Notes under the pieces: generated by a model
The model's database searches: none
The model's input: the letters and a program-made list of their open reading frames with translations, nothing else
Told to the model about the DNA's origin: nothing
Origin: Nocardioides guangzhouensis
GTDB lineage: Bacteria > Actinomycetota > Actinomycetes > Propionibacteriales > Nocardioidaceae
Direction of reading: 5' to 3'
NCBI RefSeq assembly: GCF_004519545.1
Contig: NZ_SDKM01000001.1
Location: 186,001-250,000, forward strand
Length of the DNA: 64,000 nucleotides
In this document: positions 1-9,597 of the stretch, one piece after another
How the letters are laid out: each line of letters opens with the position of its first letter
Numbering within the stretch: the first letter of the stretch is position 1
Made by a program: the position numbers and the translations under genes

Positions 1-1242
1 GACCTGACGCGTGCCTCCGCAGCTGCGCTCGCGGGGCTGGCGTCGTGGACAGTCGGCGACCTCGACGGTGCGCACCGCGGGTACACCGACGCCGCCGCTG
101 GGCTGGGCCGCCTTGGGTACGTCGCGGACGTGCTGGGTTGTTCCACCACCCTCGCCGACCTCGAAACCACCCAAGGCAAGCTCCGCCAGGCGAAAGAAAC
201 CTGCGAGCAGGCCCTCCTCCTTGCGGCCGGGAACCCATCGCTGCGCGGCACCCGCGACATGCACACCTGTCTGGCAGAGCTGGCGGTGCAACGCAACGAC
301 CTGACCACCGCGGACGAGCACCTGCGGCGCGCCGAGGAGCTCGGCGAGCAGGCGGGCATGCCACGCAACCCCTACCGGTGGCGCGCGGCGATGGCGCTGC
401 TCCGCGACGCCGAAGGCGACCGCGAGGCGGCACTCGGGCTGCTCGCGGAAGCCGAGCGGGTCTACGTCGGCGACTTCGCACCCGACGTACGGCCGGTGCC
501 AGCCATGCGTGCCCGGCTGCTCGCGGCGCACGGCGACCTGCCCGCAGCCCGCGCATGGGCACGCGAGAGAGGTCTGGTGCCAGGCAACCGGCTGTCCTAC
601 CTGCGCGAGTACGAGCACGTCACCCTCGCCATGATCCTGCTCGCCGAGCACATCAGCGACGGAACCACGCAGGCACCGGAGGACGCGATCGGGCTGCTCG
701 AACGGCTCCTGGCGGCGGCCGAAACCGGGGCCCGGGACGGCACCGTCATCGAGGTCCTGACCCTTCTGGCGCGCGCGCACCACGCAGCACACGACGAGAC
801 CTCGGCGCTCGAGGCCCTCGAACGCGCCCTCGACCTGGCCGAACCGGAGGGCTACGCCCGAGTCTTCCTCGACGGCGGTTCGTCGATGACCCAGCTGCTG
901 TCGACACTGAACCGGCGACGGCCCGGCCGGCCCTACCTGCGCCAACTCCTCGACGCTGCCCGCCCAACGTTCCAGTCGAGCGATGCCGAGCCGGCGACCG
1001 GTGTCAGCAGCGCCAGCACGGATCAGCTGGTCGACCCACTGACCAGACGGGAACGTGACGTGCTGCGGATGCTGGCCAGCGAGCTCGATGGCCCGGGCAT
1101 TGCCCGCGAGCTCGTCCTGTCACTCAACACGGTCCGCACCCACACCAAGAACCTGTACGCCAAGCTCGGCGTCACCAACCGGCGCGCCGCGGTCAACCGT
1201 GCCCACCAGCTCAACCTGATTTCGCGCACCAACGCCGACTGA
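1..1242 (+). CDS. LuxR-family transcriptional regulator, C-terminal part (5' end outside window)
   Basis: The frame is open from the first base, so the gene begins upstream and only about 413 residues are visible. The visible part is helical and TPR-like (repeated AxxGDLxxA-type spacing), as in the MalT/LAL group of large ATP-dependent regulators. It ends in a LuxR/GerE helix-turn-helix at about residues 347-405, with the hallmark segment LTRRERDVLRML followed by NTVRTHTKNLYAKLG. The ATPase domain expected at the N-terminus lies outside the window. The protein should bind DNA as an activator. The MMPL exporter unit starts 166 bp downstream and could be a target, but that is inference from proximity only. 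Confidence 0.85.
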   Translation, partial: DLTRASAAALAGLASWTVGDLDGAHRGYTDAAAGLGRLGYVADVLGCSTTLADLETTQGKLRQAKETCEQALLLAAGNPSLRGTRDMHTCLAELAVQRNDLTTADEHLRRAEELGEQAGMPRNPYRWRAAMALLRDAEGDREAALGLLAEAERVYVGDFAPDVRPVPAMRARLLAAHGDLPAARAWARERGLVPGNRLSYLREYEHVTLAMILLAEHISDGTTQAPEDAIGLLERLLAAAETGARDGTVIEVLTLLARAHHAAHDETSALEALERALDLAEPEGYARVFLDGGSSMTQLLSTLNRRRPGRPYLRQLLDAARPTFQSSDAEPATGVSSASTDQLVDPLTRRERDVLRMLASELDGPGIARELVLSLNTVRTHTKNLYAKLGVTNRRAAVNRAHQLNLISRTNAD

Positions 1243-1408
1243 CCCGGCGCACATCGCCGCCGAACGGCCGAAATTCACCAACCGATCTCACCATTCGATG
1301 TGATCCGGTCTCACCACATCGGCTCCTAACGTGCGGACACGAGACAGACCCCGTCAGACGGACCCACTCGGCGGGCGACATCCGTGAAGTGCGACACGAG
1401 GAGCAGCC

Positions 1409-1717
1409 ATGAACACGCCCGTCACCAGCCGACCCGATGGCAGCTGGTACGAGATCCGCCTTCGGGGGCGCCTCGACGCCCGGTGGTCGGCGTGGTTCGA
1501 CGGCATGACCCTCACCTCCGGCGACGGCACCACCACCCTCACCGGCCCCGTCGTGGACCAGGCCGCCCTGCACGGCCTGCTGCAACAACTCAGGGACCTC
1601 GGGCTCCCCCTGATCTCGGTCACCCCGGTGGAGCCCGGCGCGACCACGTCACCAGCACGACAAGGGCATCCAGCACCAGATGCCACGAGCACCACGCGCC
1701 CCACCCGACAACTCTGA
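1409..1717 (+). CDS. Small conserved-type protein preceding the MMPL exporter
   Basis: A 102-residue protein. Its first 75 residues look folded (EIRLRGRL, DGMTLTSGDGTTTLTGP, DQAALHGLLQQLRDLGLPLISV) and the tail is a low-complexity Thr/Pro/Ala stretch. A GAGGAG ribosome site sits six bases upstream of the ATG. It ends 11 bp before the MMPL start, so the two are probably co-transcribed. Short proteins with the DQAALHGLL..LRDLGLPL core are familiar from actinobacteria, but I know no function for them. No membrane segment or signal peptide is visible. Confidence 0.75.
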   Translation: MNTPVTSRPDGSWYEIRLRGRLDARWSAWFDGMTLTSGDGTTTLTGPVVDQAALHGLLQQLRDLGLPLISVTPVEPGATTSPARQGHPAPDATSTTRPTRQL

Positions 1718-1728
1718 GAGGCATGATC

Positions 1729-3909
1729 ATGAATCGACTCACCCGCGCCGTCGCCCAGGCCAGCGCGGGGCACCCGTGGCGCACCATCGCCAGCTGGGTG
1801 CTCGCCCTGGCCGCACTCTTCGCCCTCGCCGCCGGCGCGGGCGGCACGTTCGCCGACGACTTCGCCGCACCCGGCAGCCAGAGCGCCCGCGCACTGGACG
1901 TCCTCAACGAGAACTTCCCCGAAGCCGCCAAGGGCAAGGCCGTCGTCGTGTTCGAGGCCGAGGACGGCACCACCATCGGGGAGGAACGGGCCGACGTGAC
2001 CGACGTACTGGACCAGGTCACCGGCCTCGCCCACGTCGCCTCCGTCACCGACCCCTATCGGGCCGACACCATCTCCGCCGACGGCCGCATCGCCTACGCC
2101 GAGCTCACCCTCGACGTCCCCGAACGCGACATGGGCAAGCCCGCGTTCACCGTCCTGTCGAACGGCGTCTCGAGCCTCGAAGGCGCCGACCTGCGCGTCG
2201 AGCTCGGCGGCGACGCCGTCTTCCTCAATTCCGAGGACAGCACCTCCGGCCACGTCGGCATCGGCCTGCTCGTGGCCCTCGTCGTCCTCCTGGTCGTGTT
2301 CGGCACCGCCGTCGCCGCCGTCCTGCCGATCGGCCTCTCCCTGGTCGCTGTCGGTGCCGGCATCGGCGCCATCACCTTGCTGGCCAACCCCATGACCGTG
2401 TCGGTGTCCGCCATTCCCGTCGCCGGCCTCGTCGGTCTCGGTGTCGGCGTCGACTACGCCCTCTTCGTCGTCGCCCGCTACCGGGAGAACCGAACCAACG
2501 GGCAGGACAACGGCCGGGCGCTGCGCAACGCCATGGGTTCCTCCGGCGCCGCAGTCGTCTTCGCCGGCGGCACCGTCGTCGTCGCGACCACGGCGCTGGC
2601 GATCACGGGGGTCGGCGTCCTCACCTCGATCGGCCTGGCCACTGCGCTGATGGTCGCCTCCGCGGTTGCCGCCGCGATCACCCTGCTGCCCGCGCTGCTC
2701 AGCCTGCTCGGTGACCGCATCGACAAGGGCCGCATCGGACGCCGGCACCACACCGCCAAGGCCGCCGAGGAGACCATCTGGTGGCGGTTCGGACACCGCG
2801 TCTCGGCCCGGCCCTGGCCCTACCTGGTCGCGTCCGTCGTCGCACTGCTCGCCGTCGCCGCACCGGCCGTGGCGATGCAGACCGCCTTCCCGGCCGCCGG
2901 CGACGCGCCGGAAGAGACCACCCACCGGCAGGCGTACGACCTGCTCACCGACGGGTTCGGCGAAGGCATCAACGCGCCCCTGACCCTGGTCGCCGACCTC
3001 GACGCCGCGGGTGTCGACGCCGACGGAATCGAGGCAGTGGCCGAGGACATCGCGGCGGTGCCCGGCATCGCGTCGGTCGGTCAGCCGCTGACCTCCGCCG
3101 ACGGCGACACCGTCGTCTTCACCGCGACCCCGACCACCGGGCCGGCCGACCCCGACACCTCGACCACCATCGACCGCGTTCGCGAGATCATCCCCGGCAA
3201 CGTCTACGTCTCCGGCATCACCGCCATCACCGACGACCTCAACGCCCAGCTCAGTCGCACGCTGCCGCTGCTCATCGGGGCCGTCATCGCCGTGTCCTTC
3301 CTGCTGCTGATGATGGTGTTCCGGTCCATCGCAGTCCCGCTCAAGGCCGCGGTCATGAACCTGCTCTCCATCGGCGCCGCCTACGGCGTCCTGGTCGCGG
3401 TCTTCCAGTGGGGCTGGGGCGCCAACCTCCTCGGCCTCCAGGGACCGACGCCGATCACCTCACTCATCATCGTCATCATGTTCCCGATCCTGTTCGGGCT
3501 CTCCATGGACTACGAGGTGTTCCTGCTCTCGCGAATCAAGGAGGAGTACGACGCCACCGGCGACAACGTCGAATCCGTCGCCCGCGGCCTCGCCGGCACC
3601 GGCCGGGTCGTCACCTCCGCCGCACTGATCATGGTCGCTGTCTTCCTCAGCTTCGTGGCCAGCCCAGTCCCGTCGCTCAAGATGCTCGGGCTCGGCCTCG
3701 CCACCGCGGTCCTGGTCGACGCCACCATCGTCCGCATGGTCCTCGTCCCGGCCACCATGGCCCTGCTCGGCAAGGCGAACTGGTGGCTGCCCGGCTGGCT
3801 CGACCGGGTCCTGCCCCACCTGTCCGTCGAACGGGACGCCCGGCTCGACAGCCATCCGGGCACTCCGACGGGCAGCGACCCTGTGAACGAGGAGCTCGTC
3901 GGTCGCTGA
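1729..3909 (+). CDS. MMPL/RND-family transporter
   Basis: A 726-residue membrane protein of the MMPL branch of the RND superfamily, probably a proton-driven exporter of a lipid or hydrophobic compound. The plan is the usual one: an N-terminal helix (about 20-42), an extracytoplasmic domain, a hydrophobic block at about 175-345, a second loop domain, and a second block at about 525-690. The segment GLGVGVDYALFVVARYRE in the first half and GLSMDYEVFLLSRIKE in the second are the repeated MMPL signature with the conserved Asp-Tyr pair. Two ATGs are possible; the one at 1729 lies seven bases after GAGAGG, whereas 1723 is too close to it. A LuxR regulator lies upstream. Confidence 0.92.
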   Translation: MNRLTRAVAQASAGHPWRTIASWVLALAALFALAAGAGGTFADDFAAPGSQSARALDVLNENFPEAAKGKAVVVFEAEDGTTIGEERADVTDVLDQVTGLAHVASVTDPYRADTISADGRIAYAELTLDVPERDMGKPAFTVLSNGVSSLEGADLRVELGGDAVFLNSEDSTSGHVGIGLLVALVVLLVVFGTAVAAVLPIGLSLVAVGAGIGAITLLANPMTVSVSAIPVAGLVGLGVGVDYALFVVARYRENRTNGQDNGRALRNAMGSSGAAVVFAGGTVVVATTALAITGVGVLTSIGLATALMVASAVAAAITLLPALLSLLGDRIDKGRIGRRHHTAKAAEETIWWRFGHRVSARPWPYLVASVVALLAVAAPAVAMQTAFPAAGDAPEETTHRQAYDLLTDGFGEGINAPLTLVADLDAAGVDADGIEAVAEDIAAVPGIASVGQPLTSADGDTVVFTATPTTGPADPDTSTTIDRVREIIPGNVYVSGITAITDDLNAQLSRTLPLLIGAVIAVSFLLLMMVFRSIAVPLKAAVMNLLSIGAAYGVLVAVFQWGWGANLLGLQGPTPITSLIIVIMFPILFGLSMDYEVFLLSRIKEEYDATGDNVESVARGLAGTGRVVTSAALIMVAVFLSFVASPVPSLKMLGLGLATAVLVDATIVRMVLVPATMALLGKANWWLPGWLDRVLPHLSVERDARLDSHPGTPTGSDPVNEELVGR

Positions 3910-4163
3910 CGCTCAGCGAAGACCAGCACGAAGCCGCTCGCCGGCCCCCGCACTCCCCGGGGGTCGGCGGAGGCGCGTTACCGGGAGCGGCCTCGCGGCA
4001 CCGACCGCTTCAACGCGAGCTCGGTGCGGCCGTCGAGCTGCGCCATCGTCACCGTCGGCGGGGTCGAGCCCGTTTCGGCGGGGTCGATCGGGCTATGGAC
4101 CGGGAGGCTCCATCTGTTCCACGCTGGTCGCGGGAGGGCGACGCCGAGACCGAGGGAGTCGCC

Positions 4164-4907
4164 ATGATCCAGTCACCGCGTCTGTCCACCGTGGGAGCGA
4201 TCTCCGCCATCTCCACGGTCGGGTGCTTCGTACTCGGCGGGGTCGCGCTGGGCTCGAGCGGGGTCGAGGACCTGCTTCCGGAGACCGGCCGGTCGGGCCG
4301 TCAGTGGATCGCGGACGTCGATGACGCCGGGGAGCTCTTCTTCACCGGCGCCTGGCTGATCATCCTGATGGGCTTCCTTGGCATCGTGGCGCTCTTCGGC
4401 TTCTACGACGTCCTCCAGGACGCCGGTCGTGTCATGATCCTCGCGCCGGTGCTCGGTGCCGTCGGCCTGACGCTGGTCACGTTCTCGCACCTGCTCCCGA
4501 TCGCGATGGCCTACGAGCTGGTGCCGGCGTACGTCGACGCGGGCCCCGCCGGTCAGGCGACGATGGGCGCGACGTTCGACACGCTGGCGGCGACCGCCCT
4601 TGTCACGAACGGTGCCGGGAACTTCCTCGGCTGGGGGATCGCCCTGCCCATGCTGGGGATGGCGATCCTGAAGACGCACGCGGTGCGCGCGTGGATCGGG
4701 TGGCTCGCGCTCTTCGTCGGCTTCGTTGGCGGGTGGCTCAGCCTGCTGAGCCCGCTGTCGGGAGTGATCGAGGGCCTGTCGGTGCTGGGGTTCCTCGGGT
4801 TCTTCGTGTTCATGGCCAGCATGGGCATCTCCATCCTGCGGCGCCGAGGCGCACCGAACCGGGTCGACGTGGACGAGGGCGAGGTCGCACGCCCCACGGG
4901 CGACTGA
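4164..4907 (+). CDS. DUF4386-like multi-spanning membrane protein
   Basis: A 247-residue integral membrane protein with about six hydrophobic stretches separated by short loops and a basic-acidic C-terminal tail (RRRGAPNRVDVDEGEV). The layout, a first helix followed by an extracytoplasmic loop and then helix pairs, resembles DUF4386 proteins. The assignment is by appearance and is weak. The start is set by GAGGGAG eight bases upstream of the ATG; the frame continues far upstream but without membrane character. No function is known. Confidence 0.7.
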   Translation: MIQSPRLSTVGAISAISTVGCFVLGGVALGSSGVEDLLPETGRSGRQWIADVDDAGELFFTGAWLIILMGFLGIVALFGFYDVLQDAGRVMILAPVLGAVGLTLVTFSHLLPIAMAYELVPAYVDAGPAGQATMGATFDTLAATALVTNGAGNFLGWGIALPMLGMAILKTHAVRAWIGWLALFVGFVGGWLSLLSPLSGVIEGLSVLGFLGFFVFMASMGISILRRRGAPNRVDVDEGEVARPTGD

Positions 4908-5006
4908 CCGAGCCGACGCCGCCGGGTGATCGACGCGGACTCCCCACCGCAGCTGGGAACGATCCACGCTGGTCCTCGCCGTCTGGCGCGCGTCTACAGT
5001 CGAGCC

Positions 5007-5669
5007 ATGGCGAACAAGACGATCGGCATCTCCGACGAGTTGGCGGCGTACGTCGTCCACGTCGGCACGCGGGAACCCGCCGTGCTTGCTCGGCTGCGCG
5101 CGGAGACCGCAGCGCTTCCCCAACACGGCATGCAGATCGCGCCGGAGCAGGGAGCCTTTCTCGCCCTGCTGGTCAAGCTCATGGAGGCGCGCCGGTGCAT
5201 CGAGGTCGGCACCTTCACGGGGTACTCGTCGACGGCCGTCGCGCTCGCTCTTCCCGAGGACGGTCAGATCGTCTGCTGCGACATTTCTGAGGAGTGGACA
5301 GCGCTGGCCGGCAAGTACTGGAACGAGGCAGGCGTCGCGGGCAAGATCGACCTCCGCATCGCGCCCGCCAACGAGACGCTCGACCAGCTGCTCGCTGCCG
5401 GCGAGGAGGACTCGTTCGACTTCGCCTTCATCGATGCCGACAAGGCCGGCTATGACGGGTACTACGAGCGGTTGCTTCGACTGGTGCGGCCCGGCGGGCT
5501 GATCGCCCTGGACAACACCCTCTGGGACGGAAAGGTGCTCCAGCAGGACGCCGATGACAAGGACACCCGGGCGATCCAGGCGCTGAACGCAAAGCTCGCC
5601 CAGGACGACCGGATCACCCTCTGCCTGCTGCCGATCGCAGATGGCGTGACCCTGGCTCGACGACGATGA
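5007..5669 (+). CDS. SAM-dependent O-methyltransferase (caffeoyl-CoA OMT type)
   Basis: A 220-residue class I methyltransferase. The SAM-binding glycine loop is at residues 66-75 (EVGTFTGYSS). The FIDADK motif and the PGGLIALDN segment supply the acidic metal and substrate residues typical of the divalent-cation-dependent CCoAOMT family. Length matches that family. It should methylate a catechol-like hydroxyl; the substrate cannot be read from sequence. The ATG is placed six bases after TACAGT (4995-5000), the geometry of a leaderless transcript, so the longer reading frame upstream is not needed. Confidence 0.9.
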   Translation: MANKTIGISDELAAYVVHVGTREPAVLARLRAETAALPQHGMQIAPEQGAFLALLVKLMEARRCIEVGTFTGYSSTAVALALPEDGQIVCCDISEEWTALAGKYWNEAGVAGKIDLRIAPANETLDQLLAAGEEDSFDFAFIDADKAGYDGYYERLLRLVRPGGLIALDNTLWDGKVLQQDADDKDTRAIQALNAKLAQDDRITLCLLPIADGVTLARRR

Positions 5670-5978
5670 CTGGCCTGACAACGATGATCGACCCGACGAT
5701 GGTGACCGGCTCGAGGCCGATGAAGGGGGTGCCCGATGAGCGGACGTGCAGCGTTGCGGTCTCCGGCCTGCCGCAGCTGGAGGATCACCGGCTCGTCGTC
5801 GAGGTCCTCGAGGCAATTCTGGCCACGGGCCTCTGACGGATCGGAGCACGCCAGCTCGGGCGACGGCGACACGTCCCCGGATTTGCTGCAGTCAATCCGC
5901 GAGCAGCACAGGGATCGTCCCGCTGAGCGACTCGTCGCACCCCGGCATTTCCGACACCAAGGTGGAAGGGTGGAGGTG
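5670..5978. other. Intergenic stretch with an unassigned short frame
   Basis: About 310 bases separate the methyltransferase from the DUF3099 gene. An open frame of 50 codons (5684-5836, plus) ends in a helical-looking segment (LPQLEDHRLVVEVLEAILA). It has no clear ribosome site and no recognisable family, and it could be a gene remnant. Nothing else is seen. Confidence 0.3.
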
Positions 5979-6212
5979 ATGAGACGACACCAGCGCGTCA
6001 CGGCTGGCGGCGTGCGCAAGCCGCAGAGCGAGCGCCTGCGCCGGCGGCAGCGATGGTACTTCGCCCTGATGGGCGTCTGCCTGGTGCTGATCCTGCTGGC
6101 CTGGAACGTGGTCCGCTTGTGGTCGACGTCGGCGGCCGTGGCCATGTCGGTCGTGGCCGCCCTGCTCCCACCGATCGCCGCGATCGTCGCCAACTGGGGT
6201 GAGGACCGTTGA
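5979..6212 (+). CDS. DUF3099-type small membrane protein
   Basis: A 77-residue protein. A basic N-terminus (ERLRRRQRWYFALMG) leads into two hydrophobic helices (about 28-45 and 51-71) separated by a short loop, ending in ANWGEDR. The RRxRRYxxLMGxCLVLxxLAW start and the IPP-like turn before the second helix are what I recognise as DUF3099, an actinobacterial family of unknown function. The ATG at 5979 follows GGAGG closely; the longer frame upstream has no such character. Confidence 0.75.
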   Translation: MRRHQRVTAGGVRKPQSERLRRRQRWYFALMGVCLVLILLAWNVVRLWSTSAAVAMSVVAALLPPIAAIVANWGEDR

Positions 6213-6453
6213 CGACCACGGTGGCGGTGGTTCTGTAAGGGGCGCTGACCGCGCGACGGCTCAGGCGGCGCCCGGCGTGTCGACACGCTGTCGCGTGCGT
6301 TGCTCCATCCGGAATTCATCTGATGCTTTCGCCATCGTGTCCCATTCCGGCTCCCATTCCGTGCCGGGCGCTACGAGACACATGCACGTGGCGGATGAGC
6401 GGCCGCGAATGCGGCTCACATGGTGTCATCGGTTCGCGTGTCATGATGCGGTG

Positions 6454-7863
6454 ATGGCCGCTCGTGCTGGCCCGGTACTGCAGACCGCCGAGGCTGTTCG
6501 GACGAGGCGGGTTCGAGCAGTGGACGCCGTCGAGGAGGCGCTGCGGCGGATCGAACGGCTCGACCCGGCCCTCAACGCGGTCGTGGATCTTCGCGCTGAG
6601 CAAGCCATCGCCGAGGCCCGAGCGATGGATGGATCCACACCGTTGGGACGGCTCTGCGGTGTTCCCGTGCTTGTGAAGGACCTGGAGGATGTCGCGGGCA
6701 TGCCGACCCGCAAGGGTTCCGTCCTGCTCGCCGATGCTGCCCCCGCCCAACGCGATGGACTTGCTCCTGCGCGCCTTCGGGCGGAGGGCGCGATCGTGGT
6801 CGGCAAGACTGCTCTGCCGGAGTTTGCGTGCGAGGGCTTCACGGCGAATCTGCTCACGGGCGTGACACGCAATCCTTGGGCGCTTGACTATTCTCCGGGG
6901 GGTTCCAGCGGCGGATCTGCTGCCGCCGTGGCCGCCGGGATGGTGCCGATCGCGACGGCGACCGACGGTGCTGGGTCGATCAGGGAGCCGGCTGCGTTCT
7001 GTGGGCTCGTCGGCATCAAGCCCACCCACAACATGGTGGCGCGACGGCCGCTACCGGACTGGATCGACCTGTCCACCGACGGTCCGTTGGCCACTACCGT
7101 CGCCGATCTGCGACTGCTACTTGACATCCTCGCCGGACATGAGCCCGGCGACCCCGACGTCGCGCCCGGGCAGGGCATCCGGGGCGGTGGCACGCACCCC
7201 GCCCTGCCGACTCGGCTCCTCGTGGGGACAGGATTCAGCGACGGGATCCCGCTGCCGGCACTGGTGGCAGCAGCGTTCGAGCAGGCTTCGGCGGAGTTCG
7301 CTGAGCTCTGTCGGTGCCCGGTCGAACGACTTGGCGTTGGCCAGCCAGTCGAACGCGACGAGCTGGTCGATGTCTGGTTCACCCTCGCATCGGCCGAGCA
7401 CGTTTCCGCTCTAGGCCGCGACTGGGTGACGGAGGGCCTTGACCGGATGCATCCAAGTGCCCACAGCTTCCTGGCCGATGCACTCACCATCGGGATCGAC
7501 GAATACCTCGCGGCCAGACGACGACGTTTCGACTTGTCCAGGGCCGTCGACGACCTCCTCGGTGCAGACCGGCTCCTTGCTACCCCGACAGTCGGCGTGG
7601 CGGGGTTGCTCGCGGAGGGAGGACCCCACCCCGACGATCCCGATGGGAAGATCCGGGACAACGTCTACGTGAATTTCCTCCAAAGCGTCACGGGCCACCC
7701 GGCCATCACCCTCCCAGCAGGTATGTGCGGGGCGGTGCCGTTCGGCCTTCAGATCACGGGCCCTCGGTACTGCGATGGCTGGCTGCTCGACCTCGCTGCC
7801 CACTGGGAGAGAGAGCACCCCTGGCCCCAGGCGGCCGCCGGCTACGAGCCCTTCCGCCTCTGA
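6454..7863 (+). CDS. Amidase signature family hydrolase
   Basis: A 469-residue amidase of the Ser-cisSer-Lys class, which hydrolyses amide or carbamate bonds. The catalytic Lys is Lys75 (VLVKDLED). The glycine/serine loop GGSSGGSAAA supplies the cis-serine (Ser151) and DGAGSIREPA supplies the nucleophile Ser175, 24 residues later as in characterised members. Length is typical. The start is taken at 6454, six bases after a CATGAT -10-like hexamer; the frame extends about 85 codons upstream with no amidase-like sequence. It resembles GatA paralogues but has no GatB/GatC neighbours, so a catabolic or detoxifying role is more likely. Confidence 0.9.
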   Translation: MAARAGPVLQTAEAVRTRRVRAVDAVEEALRRIERLDPALNAVVDLRAEQAIAEARAMDGSTPLGRLCGVPVLVKDLEDVAGMPTRKGSVLLADAAPAQRDGLAPARLRAEGAIVVGKTALPEFACEGFTANLLTGVTRNPWALDYSPGGSSGGSAAAVAAGMVPIATATDGAGSIREPAAFCGLVGIKPTHNMVARRPLPDWIDLSTDGPLATTVADLRLLLDILAGHEPGDPDVAPGQGIRGGGTHPALPTRLLVGTGFSDGIPLPALVAAAFEQASAEFAELCRCPVERLGVGQPVERDELVDVWFTLASAEHVSALGRDWVTEGLDRMHPSAHSFLADALTIGIDEYLAARRRRFDLSRAVDDLLGADRLLATPTVGVAGLLAEGGPHPDDPDGKIRDNVYVNFLQSVTGHPAITLPAGMCGAVPFGLQITGPRYCDGWLLDLAAHWEREHPWPQAAAGYEPFRL

Positions 7864-8013
7864 CGGCGTGCCCGGCTCGGCATGTCGAGCCATGGCAACG
7901 GTTCAAGCATGAGCCGTGGCTGCGCGTCGTTGGTCAGATCGGGCTATGGCCCTACGGGCAACCGGGCAACAATGTGGATTGACAGGCCTTCGCATTCGAG
8001 AGGGGTGGGGACC

Positions 8014-8460
8014 ATGCCCACCGTCGAAGAGTCCATCGACATCGACCGCAGCCCTGAAGATGTGTTCGCGTTCCTGACTGCCACCGAGACCATCCCGGCG
8101 TTCGAGAGCCAGATCAGCCACATCGAGCAGGTCACCGCCGGCGACGTCGGGATCGGCACGCAGTGGAGGGGCGCGACCAACGTCCTCGGGCGGAAGTTCG
8201 ACTGGGTCACCGAGGTCGTCGAGTACGACCCACCGGCCCGGTCGCACACCAAGAGCGTGGAAGGGAAGCTGCCGTTCGAGATCTACTACACGCTCGAACC
8301 CACCGCCAGCGGCACCAGGTTCACCTACCGGATCGACGCCGAGTCCGGACTCGGCGGTATCTTCGGCAAGCTGGGCGACCCGATCGTGACCCGAGCCCAG
8401 GCTCGGACGGTGCGTACCAACCTGGCGAATCTGAAGGAGATGCTCGAGGCCGACACCTGA
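8014..8460 (+). CDS. SRPBCC-family protein (polyketide cyclase/dehydrase type)
   Basis: A 148-residue START/Bet v1-like fold protein. It opens with the usual beta strand and acidic IDRSPEDVFAFLT helix, continues with strands, and ends in a long helix (LANLKEMLEA). Such proteins bind hydrophobic ligands; the ligand is unknown. AGGGGTGGGG precedes the ATG. The alpha/beta hydrolase gene starts 14 bp downstream, suggesting an operon. A second SRPBCC protein occurs at 54.6 kb with a similar ending (NLKRLLEAD). Confidence 0.85.
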   Translation: MPTVEESIDIDRSPEDVFAFLTATETIPAFESQISHIEQVTAGDVGIGTQWRGATNVLGRKFDWVTEVVEYDPPARSHTKSVEGKLPFEIYYTLEPTASGTRFTYRIDAESGLGGIFGKLGDPIVTRAQARTVRTNLANLKEMLEADT

Positions 8461-8473
8461 CCCCGAACCCTCG

Positions 8474-9172
8474 ATGACGCACTTCGTCCTGATCCACGGC
8501 GGCTGGGGTGGCGGCTGGCAGTGGCGCGCAGTGGCGCAACTGCTCAGGAAGGCGGGCCACGACTCCACAGCGCCGACCCTGACCGGCCTCGGAGAGCGCG
8601 CCCACGCTGCACCGCCCGACATCACACTGCTCACGCACATCGAGGACGTGGTCCAGCACCTGTGGTTCGAGGATCTCCACGACGTCGTCCTCGTCGGCTG
8701 GTCCTATGGCGCGGTCGTCGCCGACGGAGCAGCCGACCGAGTCCCGGAACGGCTGGGCCGTGTGGTCAGCCTCGACGGCTTGGTCCCTGAAGAAGGACAG
8801 CCCATCGAGTGGGAGCCGACCGTCGAGCAGCTCGCGGCGGGGTGGTTGCCGCCGCCTACCGCCGACGATCTGTCTGACACCCTGTCGGACCCGGCACTGC
8901 GGGCATTCGTGGCGGAACGCGAGAGGCCGCAACCGCTCGCCCAAGCCGACGTCTACCCGGACACCGGGGGCCAGCGCTGGCAGGTCCCGCACACCTACCT
9001 GCTCTGCATCGAACCGCCCGAAGGAGAAGACGTCGACGACGAGGACCGGGAGCTGATCGACACGATCCGCCATGACGCCCGCTGGGACCTGCGGGAACTG
9101 GCCCTGAACCACCTGGGCTTGCTCTACGCACCCGACATCGTCGCGGCAGCCTTGATCGACCTGGCCGAGTAG
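8474..9172 (+). CDS. Alpha/beta hydrolase, SABP2/EstC-like
   Basis: A 232-residue alpha/beta hydrolase. The oxyanion-hole motif is HGGWGGGW near residue 8. The nucleophile elbow is GWSYG with Ser77. The likely catalytic His is His213 in LNHLGLLYAP, matching the GHxPxxxxP ending of plant methylesterase or hydroxynitrile-lyase-like bacterial esterases. It follows the SRPBCC gene by 14 bp without its own strong ribosome site, so translation is probably coupled. The substrate is probably a small ester; this cannot be refined by eye. Confidence 0.88.
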   Translation: MTHFVLIHGGWGGGWQWRAVAQLLRKAGHDSTAPTLTGLGERAHAAPPDITLLTHIEDVVQHLWFEDLHDVVLVGWSYGAVVADGAADRVPERLGRVVSLDGLVPEEGQPIEWEPTVEQLAAGWLPPPTADDLSDTLSDPALRAFVAERERPQPLAQADVYPDTGGQRWQVPHTYLLCIEPPEGEDVDDEDRELIDTIRHDARWDLRELALNHLGLLYAPDIVAAALIDLAE

Positions 9173-9597
9173 CCGCACCATCGCCAGGTCAGGCTGATGA
9201 GTCGGATCCATCGCCCAAGACGGCGAATCTTCGCGAAGCCGTCTCGGTCGCTTGGTGCGCGACATTCCGCGTGTTGCCTATCGGAAGCATCCGCCTGGCT
9301 CGGGTGAGGCCTGAGCCGGCTGGAGCAGCCACCGAGACCTCCGGTGATCCGTCCGGGTCCTGTCTGCGCGACACCCGGGCCCAACCCCCGGGACCCATAC
9401 GCCGAAGCCGATTCGCGCTCGTGCGTGGATCGACACACTCACGTCAAGTGAGGTGCGTCATTGGCTACGTGCCGGATGTCGGCTCAGGCCGTTCGGGCGG
9501 TTGCCCGAATCGACGATGCGGTGGGCCTGTGTGCGCATCCGGGGACCTGACCTGCCGGTAGGGCCTTGGAGGGCCAGGACGGGGACTGCTCTTGGGT
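9173..9597. other. Intergenic region without a recognisable gene
   Basis: About 425 bases between convergent genes. Open frames occur on both strands but have biased, Arg/Pro-rich translations typical of high-GC non-coding frames, and no ribosome site. I see no RNA gene or repeat. Confidence 0.5.

Noticed and set aside
1354..2925. Long minus-strand open frame over the MMPL gene
   Set aside because: Gly/Asp-rich translation antisense to a clear transporter; a normal by-product of high GC.
7874..7891. Short hairpin after the amidase
   Set aside because: Only six base pairs with a six-base loop; too weak to call a terminator.
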